The notes: generated from the sequence alone by a model not told the origin. Positions 28,183 through 39,004 are shown, counted from the first letter of the stretch. The stretch is DNA of 64,000 bases from Chelatococcus albus (GCF_030067675.1 NZ_JASJEV010000005.1:240837-304836), one strand, 5' to 3'. Program-made: numbers and translations.

Positions 28183-29658
28183 TCAGCGGAAGACCGGCTC
28201 GTCGAAGCTGCGCAGCTTGCGCGAATGCAGCGACTCCCGCTGGCTGCGCAGGAGGTCGAGCGCCGCCAGCGCGATGCGCAGATGCTCGCCCACGGCCCGC
28301 TCGTAGAAGGCGTTGGCCGCGCCCGGCAGCTTGATCTCGCCGTGCAGCGGCTTGTCGGAGACGCACAGCAGCGTGCCGTAGGGCACGCGCAGGCGATAGC
28401 CCTGCGCCGCGATGGTGCCCGATTCCATATCCACCGCGATGGCCCGCGACAGGTTGATGCGCCGCCGCTCCTGTGACCAGCGGAGCTCCCAGTTGCGATC
28501 GTCGTTGGTCATGACGGTGCCGGTGCGCAGGCGCCGTTTCAGCGCCTCGCCCCGGTCGCCCGTAACGAGCGCCGCCGCCTCCTGCAGCGCCACCTGCACC
28601 TCGGCCAGCGCCGGGATGGGAATGTCCGGCGGCACGGCGTCGTCGAGGATGCCGTCCTGGCGCAGATAGGCATGGGCGAGCACGTAGTCGCCGATCGTCT
28701 GCGACTGCCGGAGGCCGCCGCAATGGCCGATCATGAGCCAGCAGTGCGGCCGCAGCACCGCGAGATGGTCGGTGATGTTCTTGGCGTTGGCCGGCCCGAC
28801 GCCGATGTTGACGAGGGTAACGCCGTGCCCGTCCTTCGCGACGAGGTGGTAGGCCGGCATCTGGAAGCGATGCCAGGCGACCGCGGTGGCGCGCGCGATG
28901 GCCTCGGTTTCGGGCAGGTCGCGCTCGATCACCGCGTTGCCCGGCAGGACGAGGCGCACGAAGCGCCCGTCCTCCCGCAACTGCGCGAGGCCCCAGCGCA
29001 CGAACTGGTCGACGTAGCGATGGTAGTTCGTGAGCAGGATCCAGGGCTGCACAGCGCGCCAGTCGGTGCCCGTGTAGTGCATGAGCCGCTTCAGCGAGAA
29101 GTCGACGCGCACGGCGTCGAAAAGGGCGAGCGGGCGCGGCCTGTCGGGCGGCTGCTCCCACAGGCCGTCGGCGATCTCGTCACCCACCGCGGCAAGGAGC
29201 GGCACGGGGAAGAAGCGCGCGAGCTCGGCCGCCGTCACGCCGCTGCCGGCGAGCTCGTCGCCACGCTCGACGACGTAGGGGTAGGGAATGTCCTGCGCGC
29301 TCGTGCCGACGGCGAGCGTCGCGCCATAGTCGGCGATGAGGTGGCGCAGCTGCTCCAGGAGATAGGGCCGGAAGGCCTGCGGCTGCGTGATCGTCGTCGC
29401 ATAGACGCCGGGCCCCTGGAACTTGGCATAGGCGCGCGCCGACACCGGCATCACACCCTCCGGCCGGTAGGTCACGCGCAGCTCCGGATAGCGGAACAGC
29501 GCGCGCTCCGCCGGCGTCGGCGGCGTCCTGTCGGAAAGATAGCGTTCGAGCGCGTCGCGCAGAGCGGCGGTGGCGGAGGCGTGGAGTGCGGTCAGCCGGT
29601 CGACCGCTTCGTCGGGTGTCGAGACGTCGATGAATTCGGAACTCTTTTCGAGGCGCAC
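28183..29658 (-). CDS. amn: AMP nucleosidase
   Basis: Hydrolyses AMP to adenine and ribose 5-phosphate for purine balance. The 491-residue protein (E. coli 484) has the AMN N-terminal domain at about 5-180 (RPEGVMPVSARAYAKFQGPG, TSAQDIPYPYVVERGDE). The nucleoside phosphorylase-like catalytic domain follows at about 250-470 (TLVNIGVGPANAKNITDHLA, WLMIGHCGGLR, IAVDMESGTIAAQGYR, LLCVSDKPLHGE). The GTG at 29658 was chosen because GAAGGA lies eight bases upstream; the longer in-frame extension to 29820 looks non-coding. Confidence 0.94.
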   Translation of the reverse strand: MRLEKSSEFIDVSTPDEAVDRLTALHASATAALRDALERYLSDRTPPTPAERALFRYPELRVTYRPEGVMPVSARAYAKFQGPGVYATTITQPQAFRPYLLEQLRHLIADYGATLAVGTSAQDIPYPYVVERGDELAGSGVTAAELARFFPVPLLAAVGDEIADGLWEQPPDRPRPLALFDAVRVDFSLKRLMHYTGTDWRAVQPWILLTNYHRYVDQFVRWGLAQLREDGRFVRLVLPGNAVIERDLPETEAIARATAVAWHRFQMPAYHLVAKDGHGVTLVNIGVGPANAKNITDHLAVLRPHCWLMIGHCGGLRQSQTIGDYVLAHAYLRQDGILDDAVPPDIPIPALAEVQVALQEAAALVTGDRGEALKRRLRTGTVMTNDDRNWELRWSQERRRINLSRAIAVDMESGTIAAQGYRLRVPYGTLLCVSDKPLHGEIKLPGAANAFYERAVGEHLRIALAALDLLRSQRESLHSRKLRSFDEPVFR

Positions 29659-29929
29659 GTTCGTATCCTTCTTTTCGCCCCGCTTCCCGCGTCGCAGGGG
29701 CGACGGCGGGGAAACGTGGTCCAGCTTGGCGAAAGGCGTGTGACCCGTAAAGTGGGCCGACACGGGTGCAGCGAACCGTGAATGCACACCGCGCCGGAAC
29801 GCTCGAAGCCCTGCGCCCATCTGGCCTCTGCCGCCGCGCGCCCGCCCGGCCCCCAGGGGTTGGGGAAGCCCCGCCGATCTCCTGCCCCGATTACGGCGTT
29901 ACCTCGTCGTGCACTCACCGGGGACGGGC

Positions 29930-30659
29930 ATGCGCAATGACGGGCGCGTCGAGACCAAGGACTTCTGGCGGGGGCCGATCCTCGCCATCATCTTCGTCAA
30001 CCACGTGCCGGGCAACCTCCTCGAGCACGCGACCCCGCGCAACTTCGGCTTTTCCGATCCGGCGGAAGCCTTCGTCTTCCTGTCCGGCCTCGCCGTTTCC
30101 TACGCCTATCATCCGCGCCTCCCGAGGGGGAGGCCGGCATCGCGGCCAAAGCCCGGCGGCGCGCCGGCGTGCTCTCTGCCGTGCATCTCCTGATCACCTT
30201 CGCCGCGCTCGCACTCCATGCCAACGGCTTCGTCGTCAGCGGCAAGGATGCCTTCATCGACGATCACGGCCGCGGCCTCGTGTTCGACGATCCGGCGCAC
30301 GGCATTCCGGCACTCCTCATGCGCATGCACCGGATCGGCTACTTCAACATCCTGCCGCTCCATGTGGTGCTCATGCTTGCGGCGCCGGTCATGCTGGAGG
30401 CCGTGCGCATCGGTCCACTGCGCGCGCTCGCATTCTCCTTCATCATTATGTGGCGGCGCGGGTCTTCGGTGTCACCCTGCCGGCCTGGCCGCGGGAGAAG
30501 GCCTGGTTCTTCAATCCCTGCATCTGGCAGTTCATCTTCATGCTGGGGATCGCGGCCGGCGTGTTCCGGGGCAGGAAGCCCCTGCCGCTCTCGCCCGTGC
30601 TGCTCGCGAGCGTGCTCGCCTTTCTCCTCGCCTCGCTCGTCGTGTCTCACGCTTCCCGC
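29930..30659 (+). pseudogene. opgC-like acyltransferase, frameshifted and C-terminally truncated
   Basis: Remnant of an OpgC-type membrane acyltransferase, which succinylates periplasmic glucans. The start (DFWRGPILAIIFVNHVPGN, RNFGFSDPAEAFVFLSGLAV) is in one frame. From about 30115-30130 similarity moves to a second frame (LSAVHLLITFAALALHANGF, RIGYFNILPLHVVLMLAAPV), and from about 30441-30450 to a third (VAARVFGVTLPAWPREKAWF, FNPCIWQFIFMLGIAAGVF). About 230 residues of a usual 360-390 can be traced before the sequence runs into SGNH-hydrolase-like sequence. Two frameshifts plus loss of the C-terminus indicate a dead gene. Confidence 0.82.
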
Positions 30660-31252
30660 TCCCTCGTGCCGGACGGAAGCGCAACCCCCTCCTTCCCGGG
30701 CGAACCCTCGTCACAAACACCCTTGCCCATGGTGTCCCGGCCGCCGGGCTCCTCGACGACGGCGGGCGTGGGCGCCTGCTCCCCAGAGGCCGCCTATCCC
30801 GCCCGGCTTGCTGAGGAGATCGAGACGCGCCTGCCCACGATCGACGTCGACATCGGGGCCTCGTGCGTCGGCGGCGAAACGGCCGCACAGACGCTCGAGC
30901 GGCTGGAGAGGGAGGTGGCGCGGCTGAAGCCCGATCTCGTCGTCTGGCAGGTGGGCACCAACGACGCCCTCGCCGACGTGGGCGAGGACGTCTTCCGCAC
31001 CCTCGTCGAACGGGGGATCGCCGCGGCCACCGCCCACGGGGCCGACCTCGTGCTGCTCGACCAGCAGTTCTACCCCACGATCCGCAGGAATGGCCTCTTC
31101 GAGCGCACGGCTTCCACATGAGCGACCGCGGCCACGCCTGCATGGCGCGCCGCCTCGCCAACGGGATCATCCGCGCCGCCCGCCGCGGCGAGATGGAGGC
31201 GAAGGTCCCCTCGCGCCGCGAGGCGGCCGGGCCCGTCTCCGCCGGCCTTTGA
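30660..31252 (+). pseudogene. SGNH/GDSL hydrolase remnant
   Basis: Follows the opgC remnant and shows SGNH blocks. Block I has the nucleophile serine (PGSSTTAGVGACSPEAAYPA), then ASCVGGETAAQTL and block III VVWQVGTNDALADVGEDVF. Near 31100 the frame is lost, and block V with its catalytic histidine (GFHMSDRGHACMARRLANGI) resumes in another frame. About 30-40 residues that normally separate these blocks are missing. The N-terminal signal region is also damaged. opgC and SGNH-hydrolase genes are often neighbours in related bacteria, so the pair seems to be decaying together. Confidence 0.78.
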
Positions 31253-31261
31253 ACGCGCGCC

Positions 31262-31927
31262 CTACGGCCCGCCCGACATCAGGCTCGCCGCCACGTTGAT
31301 GCCGAGCGCAAGCATCGTGGTGTTGAAGAGAAACGACAGGATGGTGTGCCCGAGAACCACGCGCCGGATGGCGCGCGAGGTGATGACGACATCCGAAGTC
31401 TGGGCGGCCGCGCCGAGATTGAACGAGAAATCGAGAAAGTCCCAATAGTCGGCCTCGTGCTGTCCCCTGGGAAAGGCGAGGCCGCCGCGCTGGCCGTCCG
31501 CGCCTTCGCCGTAATATTCGTGGGCGTAGTGCAGCGCGAAGGTCGTGTGCAGCAAGAACCACGAACACAGCACCGTCACCACCGCGAGGGCGAGGCGAAA
31601 GGCCCGCCCGCCTGCATCGGCGGCGGCAAGCCCGCTCAGCTCGAGCACGATCGCGCCGAGGCTCGCGCCCGCGGCGAGGCAGGTGAGCAAGAGCACGACG
31701 GCGGCGCCGTCGTCCTCCCGCGCCGCGCGCCTTCGCATGGCATGGATGTCGGAGCGCACGGCGAGGACGGCGACGAGCCCGAGATAGACGGCGGCACCGG
31801 CATCCCACGCGACGAGAAGGCGGCTCGCCATGGTCCAGGAGGCCGGTAGCGCCAACGCGAGGCCGACCGTGACGCCGAGCGCCACCAAGGTCCGCGGCCG
31901 CGCCTTGAGCTGATCGACGAAGCGCAT
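31262..31927 (-). CDS. DUF1345 membrane protein
   Basis: A 221-residue integral membrane protein with about five hydrophobic segments (for example LVALGVTVGLALALPASWTM, DAGAAVYLGLVAVLAV and VVTVLCSWFLLHTTFALHYA). It has the DUF1345 hallmarks HYAHEYYG and YWDFLDFSFNLGAAAQTSDV, and the terminal VLGHTILSFLFNTTMLALGI. The function is unknown. Start at 31927, where GGGGGGAG lies a few bases upstream. It is the last of a minus-strand series after ettA, the GNAT remnant and tam, 45 nt after tam. Confidence 0.88.
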   Translation of the reverse strand: MRFVDQLKARPRTLVALGVTVGLALALPASWTMASRLLVAWDAGAAVYLGLVAVLAVRSDIHAMRRRAAREDDGAAVVLLLTCLAAGASLGAIVLELSGLAAADAGGRAFRLALAVVTVLCSWFLLHTTFALHYAHEYYGEGADGQRGGLAFPRGQHEADYWDFLDFSFNLGAAAQTSDVVITSRAIRRVVLGHTILSFLFNTTMLALGINVAASLMSGGP

Positions 31928-31972
31928 CGTACTCCCCCCGCCGGCCTCGCGCGGCATTCCCTTGGCGCCACC

Positions 31973-32743
31973 TCAGCGCACGGCGACGATGAAGAGCCGC
32001 GGGAAGCGCAGGAGCACGCGCCCGTCCGCACGCGGCCCGTAAGCCTGCCGCAGGCGCCCCTCGTATGCGGCGAGGAAGGCCGCGCGCTCGCCCTCGTCGA
32101 GCGGCGCAAGATAGGGGCGCAGCCCCGTGCCCTTCACCCATTCGACAATGGCGCCGACGCCCTCGAGGGCGTGGTTGTAGACGGTGAGCCAGATATCCAC
32201 GCGCCGGCACAGCGGCGCGAGCAGGTCGTAATAGGCCTCGATGCCCGGTAGCCGCGCGCGGTCCACCGGCCGCGCGGCGAAGCGCGCCGCCCATGGCCCC
32301 GCCCCGGCCGTCTCGCGCATGGCGACATGCGTCGGCTCGTCGAGATTGTCCGGCATCTGCACGGCGAGCGCACCGCCGGGCGCGAGCATGCCGACGAGCC
32401 GCGGCAGGAGCGCCCTGTGGTCCGGCAGCCATTGCAGCACGGCATTGGCAAAGAGGAGATCGACCGGCGCCTCGGCCTGCCAGGCGGCGAGGTCGGCCTC
32501 GACGAAGGCGACCGAGGGCAGGCGCCTGCGCGCGGCGGCCAGCATGTCCGGGGCGTTGTCCAGACCGACGACCTGCGCGTCCGCGAAGCGCGCAGCAAGG
32601 AGCTCGGTGGAATTGCCCGGGCCGCAGCCGAGGTCGACGACGCTTCGCGCCGTCGCGAGCGGCACGCCCGCCAGGAGGTCGCGCGCCGGGCGCGTGCGCT
32701 CGTCCTCGAACCGCAGGTAAAGCCGTGCGTTCCAGTCGGTCAT
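31973..32743 (-). CDS. tam: Trans-aconitate 2-methyltransferase
   Basis: SAM-dependent methyltransferase of 256 residues (E. coli Tam 252) that esterifies trans-aconitate, a by-product that inhibits aconitase. The family start [20 protein letters not shown] is present. It is followed by motif [16 protein letters not shown], then [38 protein letters not shown] and [20 protein letters not shown]. Typical C-terminal blocks are [17 protein letters not shown] and LFIVAVR. It lies 52 nt after the GNAT remnant on the same strand. Confidence 0.92.
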   Translation of the reverse strand: MTDWNARLYLRFEDERTRPARDLLAGVPLATARSVVDLGCGPGNSTELLAARFADAQVVGLDNAPDMLAAARRRLPSVAFVEADLAAWQAEAPVDLLFANAVLQWLPDHRALLPRLVGMLAPGGALAVQMPDNLDEPTHVAMRETAGAGPWAARFAARPVDRARLPGIEAYYDLLAPLCRRVDIWLTVYNHALEGVGAIVEWVKGTGLRPYLAPLDEGERAAFLAAYEGRLRQAYGPRADGRVLLRFPRLFIVAVR

Positions 32744-32795
32744 GCGCAGTCTCCCTGACTGGACCTTCGCCCGTCGCCCCGAGGCGGGAGCCCGT

Positions 32796-33259
32796 TCATC
32801 CGTCGAGATCGAGGCGGTGGAGCGGCAGCATGCCGCCACTCCACCACGTCGGAGGGCACCTCGCCCGCGCGCCGAGCCGTTCCTAGACGGCGCGGCGAAG
32901 AAATCGGAGCGATGGCGAGCGCCGAAAAGCCCCGCTTGGGCGAAACCGCCGGCGGCGACCATCAGCGCCCGGCCGAGGCCCGCGCCCTGCCAGGCCGGAT
33001 CGACGAACAGGCGCTTGAGCCGGCCGAGGGCGGCCTCGCCCTCCTCCGCAGCCGAAGAAACGGCGACGACGCCCGCAGGTCGCCCCTCGGCGTCGACGGC
33101 GACCAGGGCGCAGCCTGCCGCGATCTCCTCCTCGCTTACGCGCAGGACGGGCGCGCTGAGGCGCATGAAGGCCGCGTCGTAGCCCCAGGAAGCTTTGGAC
33201 CGCAGCACCGGGGCGGAGAGCGCCCTGCCTTCGCTGGCGCGCGCCGCCCGGATGCGCAC
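32796..33259 (-). pseudogene. GNAT-family acetyltransferase, frameshifted
   Basis: From a GTG at 33259, four bases after ettA, the frame encodes a GNAT domain: [38 protein letters not shown], then the acetyl-CoA loop [20 protein letters not shown]. After about 32935 the expected C-terminus is split over frames: a SDFFAA-like stretch, then [10 protein letters not shown] in a second frame (about 32850) and [15 protein letters not shown] in a third. At least two indels are needed to rebuild the usual end, so the gene appears broken. Substrate unknown. Confidence 0.72.
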
Positions 33260-33263
33260 GGCC

Positions 33264-34919
<1,656 letters not shown>

Positions 34920-35179
34920 GAAAAAGGTCCACCCTGTGCTGTCGGGCGCTGAAGGTCGCGCAGGAGCGAGGAAAGTGGGCCGCTATGTAGCGAGCCGGAC
35001 GGCCGCTCGCAAGCGAGGCGGCCGAGGCGCGGTTGACATCGGGCGCCGCGTCGCGACGATCCCCTGCACCTCGCATGTGTCGCCTGCGGAACGGGGCGAG
35101 CCGCCGGCCGGCCGGCGAAACGCGCCGCCCCGGGACCTCGGCCGTTCCGCCTTCAGAGACCGGATTTCGGGAGTGTGCA
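34920..35179. other. Divergent intergenic region ettA / carbamoyltransferase
   Basis: 260 nt between two divergent genes. It must hold both promoters, but no convincing -35/-10 pair or palindrome was recognised. In-frame extension of the downstream gene through this stretch encodes an Arg/Pro-rich sequence unlike the family. Confidence 0.35.
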
Positions 35180-36907
35180 TTGCCCCGCGTCTACATCGGC
35201 CTCGCCACGACCTTCCACGACCCCGCCATCGCCATCGTCGGCCCGGACGGCGACATCCGCTTCGCCGAGGCGACGGAACGCTTCCTGCAGTACAAGCGCG
35301 CCCCCCATTGCGAGGCCGACCTCGCCACCTACGTCCCCAGGCTCCTGAAGGAGTATGTGGAGCCCGACGCGGATATCGTCGTGGCGACGACCTGGGGAAC
35401 GCGCTTCACCGAGTTCCTGACGCGGATCGCCGCCGCCGGCGAATTCACCGTCGACCGGCTGATGCAGTTTCCGGCCGCCCTCAACCGCTCCCTCGTGCCC
35501 GAGATCGGCGAGCGCGGTCTGGTCGCGAGCCTTCGCATCGCGCAGGAGCAAGCGGGGCTTGGCCTGCTCCTCGGTCTCCTCCACCTCGGCCGCCCCGCCC
35601 GCTTCTCGCTGCGCCGCTACGACCACCATCTGACCCACGCCGCCTATGCCTGTTTCGGCTCGCCCTTCGCGGAGGCTGTCTGCCTGGTGGTCGACGGCAT
35701 GGGCGAGACCGGCGCGAGCGCCATTTTCCGCTATGCCGACGGTCGCATCGAGGAGGTCCGCCGCCATCGCGGCCGCGAGAGTGTCGGCTTCTATTTCGGC
35801 CTCGTCACCGATCTCTGCGGCTTCGACCAGGTGAAGGGCGAGGAATGGAAGGTCATGGGGCTTGCGCCCTATGGCCGGCGCGACGAGGCCCTCGTCGCGC
35901 TCCTGCGCCGCCTCTATCGGGTGGAGAACGGCAATCTCAGGTTTGCCGATGCCGAGACGATCGCCGACGCCGTGCGCGACATCGAAGCCCGCCGACCCGG
36001 GGACGTGGATGAGCAGGGCTGGGCCGACCTCGCTCGCGCGGGCCAGGACGTGTTCGAGGAGATGATGGCCGTGCTCCTCGCCGACGCGGAAGCGCGGGTC
36101 ACTTCGCGCAATCTGGTGCTGTCCGGCGGCTGCGCCCTGAACTCCTCCTTCAACGGCAAGATCGTCGAACGCACCTCCTTCGAAGCGGTGCACGTTCCCT
36201 CCGCCCCCGCCGACGACGGCAATGCCGTGGGGGCCGCTCTTCTCGCGCTCAAGGAGGACGAACCGGCCTGGAAGCCGCAGGGCCGCCGCTTCACGCCCTA
36301 TCTCGGCGCCGGCCTCTGCACCGAGCCGATGGAGCGACTGGCGGCGCAGGAGCCGCGGGCCCGCCGGCTGGGCGCCGACATCGTGACGGCGACCGCGCGC
36401 CTCCTGGCCGAGGGCAAGCTCGTCGGCTGGGCGCAGGGTCGCGCCGAGTTCGGCCCGCGCGCGCTCGGCAACCGCTCCATCCTCGCCGATCCGCGCCCGG
36501 CCGGCATGAAGGACGCGATCAACGCCAAGGTGAAATACCGCGAGGCCTTCCGCCCCTTCGCCCCTGCGATCCTCGCCGAGCACGGGCCGGCGTGGTTCGA
36601 GGCCTATCAGGAGACGCCCTACATGGAGCGTACCCTGCGCTTCCGCCCGGAGGTGCGCGAGCGCGTTCCCGCCGTGGTCCACGCCGATGGCACGGGCCGC
36701 CTGCAGAGCGTGACGGACGCGTGGAACCCGCACTTTCACGCCCTTCTCGAGGAATTCCATCGTCTCACCGGCGTGCCGATCCTCCTCAACACGAGCTTCA
36801 ACGTGATGGGCAAGCCGATCCTGCACACGACGGAGGATGCGATCCTGATGTTCTACACCACGGGCCTCGACGCGCTCGTGGTCGAGGACTGGCTCGTCGT
36901 CAAGTAG
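35180..36907 (+). CDS. NodU/CmcH-family carbamoyltransferase
   Basis: Two-domain O-carbamoyltransferase of 575 residues (relatives: NodU of Nod factors, CmcH and TobZ of antibiotics). It uses carbamoyl phosphate and ATP to carbamoylate a hydroxyl group. The N-terminal ASKHA-like domain has YIGLATTFHDPAIAIVGPDG, the metal-binding RYDHHLTHAAYACFGSPF and VVDGMGETGASAIF. The C-terminal YrdC-like domain has GRAEFGPRALGNRSILADP and KYREAFRPFAPAI. The first codon is most likely the TTG at 35180, preceded by GGGAG; no ATG or GTG fits the family start. No sugar-biosynthesis partner is adjacent. It overlaps the convergent LysR gene by 8 bp. Confidence 0.9.
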   Translation: MPRVYIGLATTFHDPAIAIVGPDGDIRFAEATERFLQYKRAPHCEADLATYVPRLLKEYVEPDADIVVATTWGTRFTEFLTRIAAAGEFTVDRLMQFPAALNRSLVPEIGERGLVASLRIAQEQAGLGLLLGLLHLGRPARFSLRRYDHHLTHAAYACFGSPFAEAVCLVVDGMGETGASAIFRYADGRIEEVRRHRGRESVGFYFGLVTDLCGFDQVKGEEWKVMGLAPYGRRDEALVALLRRLYRVENGNLRFADAETIADAVRDIEARRPGDVDEQGWADLARAGQDVFEEMMAVLLADAEARVTSRNLVLSGGCALNSSFNGKIVERTSFEAVHVPSAPADDGNAVGAALLALKEDEPAWKPQGRRFTPYLGAGLCTEPMERLAAQEPRARRLGADIVTATARLLAEGKLVGWAQGRAEFGPRALGNRSILADPRPAGMKDAINAKVKYREAFRPFAPAILAEHGPAWFEAYQETPYMERTLRFRPEVRERVPAVVHADGTGRLQSVTDAWNPHFHALLEEFHRLTGVPILLNTSFNVMGKPILHTTEDAILMFYTTGLDALVVEDWLVVK

Positions 36908-37865
36908 CCGCGGCGAGCCGCGCCGCATGGGCGCGCAGCCGCGCGATGACGCGGGCGACCGCCGGCGAGGGCGGCCGCTCGCGCAGCGTCACGATGCCGA
37001 CCGCGCCGAGATCGAGCGCAATCGCGATGGGCAGGCTTGCCAGGAAACCGCGCGCGATCCACGGCGCTGCCGTGTCGCGCGGCAGGACGGCCACGAAATC
37101 GCCCGAGAGCAGCAGGTTCACGGTGATGTCGACGGAATCCGTCTCGATGGCCCGCTCCGGCGAGGCGAGATTCCTGCCGCGCAAGAGCTCCTCGAAACGG
37201 GCCCTCAACACGCTGCCGTGCGGATGCATCACCCATGGAAAGGCGAGCGCCTCGGCGAGATCGGATGTCTTGCCGCGCACGAGGGGATGGTCCACCCGGC
37301 AGACCACGGCCTGCCGCTCGTCGAGGAGAAACTCGAAGGCGAGATCGTCACGCTCGCTCGTCACCGGGATGCGCCCGACGACGAGATCGAGCTGCCGGTC
37401 CCGCAGGGCCGCGATGAGCACGCCGCTGGTGCCCAGCGTGATGGAGAGCGCCACCCTCTTGCCGGCCGCGTGCAGATCGAGCGCGGTCGCGCTCACGAGC
37501 CCCGGCACCGCCCCCACGATGGAGCCGAGGCGCACCCGCCCCATGCGTCCGTCCGCCAGGGCCGCGAGCTCCTGGCCCGCCGCGGCGAGCTCGGCGAGAG
37601 CGTTGGCCGCGTGGCGCAGCAGGGCTTCGCCCGCGGGCGTCGGCCGCACGCCGCGCGGCAGTCGCTCGAAGAGCTGCGTGCCGAGGAGAGCCTCCACCTG
37701 CTGCAGGAGTTTGCTCGCCGCCGGCTGGCTGATGTGCGCCGCCTCCGCTGCCCGATGCAGGTTGGCGTGCTCCCCGAGAGCGACGAGGAGCTGAAGCTGC
37801 CTGATCTTGAGATGCTGCACGCCGGCGACGTGATGCCCGGTCCCTCCCGCACTCGGTACGGGCAT
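36900..37865 (-). CDS. LysR-family regulator (GbpR-like), divergent from the pentose genes
   Basis: A 321-residue LysR regulator. The wHTH is at about 15-75 (LKIRQLQLLVALGEHANLHR, SQPAASKLLQQVEALLGTQL), followed by a two-lobe sensor (GSIVGAVPGLVSATALDLHA, AFPWVMHPHGSVLRARFEEL). The HTH wording resembles GbpR, the LysR regulator of galactose/arabinose binding-protein genes in Agrobacterium. Divergent location next to aldonate-dehydratase genes supports a pentose role by inference. Start at 37865, after GGAGGGGAAC. The control region between it and the reductase gene carries nested palindromes. Confidence 0.88.
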   Translation of the reverse strand: MPVPSAGGTGHHVAGVQHLKIRQLQLLVALGEHANLHRAAEAAHISQPAASKLLQQVEALLGTQLFERLPRGVRPTPAGEALLRHAANALAELAAAGQELAALADGRMGRVRLGSIVGAVPGLVSATALDLHAAGKRVALSITLGTSGVLIAALRDRQLDLVVGRIPVTSERDDLAFEFLLDERQAVVCRVDHPLVRGKTSDLAEALAFPWVMHPHGSVLRARFEELLRGRNLASPERAIETDSVDITVNLLLSGDFVAVLPRDTAAPWIARGFLASLPIAIALDLGAVGIVTLRERPPSPAVARVIARLRAHAARLAAAT

Positions 37866-38001
37866 GGCGCGTTCCCCTCCCTCATGCCGATCCACGGCCA
37901 TGCCTGCCCCTCACGGCCGGGTCGGCCCGCCGCCCGGCCTCGTCGCCGCCGCGAGGCGCCGTGCAGCGCCCACCTGGGCGGCCGGTCCGGGCCCCATCGC
38001 A

Positions 38002-38057
38002 ATCGATAATGTTTCCTATATCGGTCGATCCGATATTGCCATTGGTTAGTTATCGAT
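38002..38057. promoter_or_regulatory. Nested palindromes in the LysR / reductase divergent promoter
   Basis: Outer inverted repeat ATCGATAA (38002-38009) / TTATCGAT (38050-38057) encloses the inner perfect repeat ATATCGG-TCGAT-CCGATAT (38018-38036). The inner site contains a T-N11-A arrangement typical of LysR binding. The pair lies 137-192 nt from the LysR start and 54-109 nt from the reductase start. Confidence 0.65.
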
Positions 38058-38110
38058 CTGTGCCCTAGACCCGATCCGGCTGCCCTCTCGTGCAGGGATC
38101 CGGGAGCACC

Positions 38111-39004
38111 ATGCCAATGAGGGAACAGAAGCCGTCGATCGCCTTCCTCGGCATCGGCCTGATGGGCTCGCGCCAGGCCCGGCGCCTTCTCGACGCGGGT
38201 TATCCGCTCATCGCCTGGAACCGCTCGCGCGAGAAGGCCGAGGCGCTTGCCCCCCTCGGCGCCGCGGTCGCGGAAACGGCGGCCGACGCCGTGCGCAGCG
38301 CCGACCTCGTCGTCACCATGCTGGAGAACGGCCGCATCGTCGCCGAGGTCGTCTTCGACCAGGGCGCGGCCGTGGCGATGCAGCCGGGCGCCGTTCTCGT
38401 CGACATGAGTTCCATCAAGCCGGCCGAGGCGCAGGACCACGGCGCGCGCCTCCACGCGCTCGGCGTCGCCTACCTCGATGCCCCCGTTTCCGGGGGAACG
38501 GTGGGTGCCGAAACCGGCACACTCGCCATCATGGCCGGCGGCGAGGCGGAAACCTTCGCCCGGGTGGAGGAGATCCTGAAGGCCATGGGCCGGCCGACCC
38601 ACGTCGGGCCAACCGGCTCGGGCCAGCTCGCCAAGCTCGCCAACCAGATCATCGTCGGCGTCACCATCGGCGCCGTGGCGGAAGCGCTGATCCTCGCCGA
38701 GCGCGGCGGCGCGGACCCCGCCAAGGTGCGCGAGGCCCTGCGCGGCGGTTTCGACGAAAGCCGCGTGCTGGAGCTGCACGGGGACCGCATGGTCCGGCGC
38801 GACTTCGCAACCAGGGGCCGCTCGGTCACGCATCTCAAGGACATCGACAACGCCCTGGATGCCGCCCGCCGCCTCGGCCTGACGGACACGCCCTTCGCCA
38901 CCGCAACGGCAGAGCTCCTTCGCGGCCTCCTCGCCCATGCGGGCGACCTCGACCATTCCGCCCTGTTCGCCGAACTCGAACGGCGCAACCGGCTCGACGC
39001 CTGA
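38111..39004 (+). CDS. NAD(P)-dependent 3-hydroxyisobutyrate/tartronate-semialdehyde-type dehydrogenase
   Basis: A 297-residue beta-hydroxyacid dehydrogenase. The Rossmann motif is IAFLGIGLMGSRQARRLLDA. The substrate-binding block is YLDAPVSGGTVGAETGTLAI, the catalytic lysine is in SGQLAKLANQIIVG, and the C-terminal helical domain ends near residue 290. Relatives act on 3-hydroxyisobutyrate, tartronate semialdehyde, glyoxylate or L-threonate; the sequence does not decide. It is the first gene of a plus-strand set with the aldonate dehydratase (18 nt) and semialdehyde dehydrogenase, so a sugar-acid substrate is likely. Start at 38111 after GGGAG. Confidence 0.87.
   Translation: MPMREQKPSIAFLGIGLMGSRQARRLLDAGYPLIAWNRSREKAEALAPLGAAVAETAADAVRSADLVVTMLENGRIVAEVVFDQGAAVAMQPGAVLVDMSSIKPAEAQDHGARLHALGVAYLDAPVSGGTVGAETGTLAIMAGGEAETFARVEEILKAMGRPTHVGPTGSGQLAKLANQIIVGVTIGAVAEALILAERGGADPAKVREALRGGFDESRVLELHGDRMVRRDFATRGRSVTHLKDIDNALDAARRLGLTDTPFATATAELLRGLLAHAGDLDHSALFAELERRNRLDA

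Noticed and set aside
26450..29161. Open frame of 903 codons on the minus strand
   Set aside because: It covers phoD antisense and amn in the wrong frame; both real genes have full motif sets.
29659..29820. Extended AMP nucleosidase start
   Set aside because: The GTG at 29658 has a strong Shine-Dalgarno sequence and gives the usual length; the extension looks non-coding.
35033..35179. N-terminal extension of the carbamoyltransferase from an upstream ATG
   Set aside because: The added residues are Arg/Pro-rich and unlike the family; the TTG at 35180 has a good ribosome site exactly at the family start.
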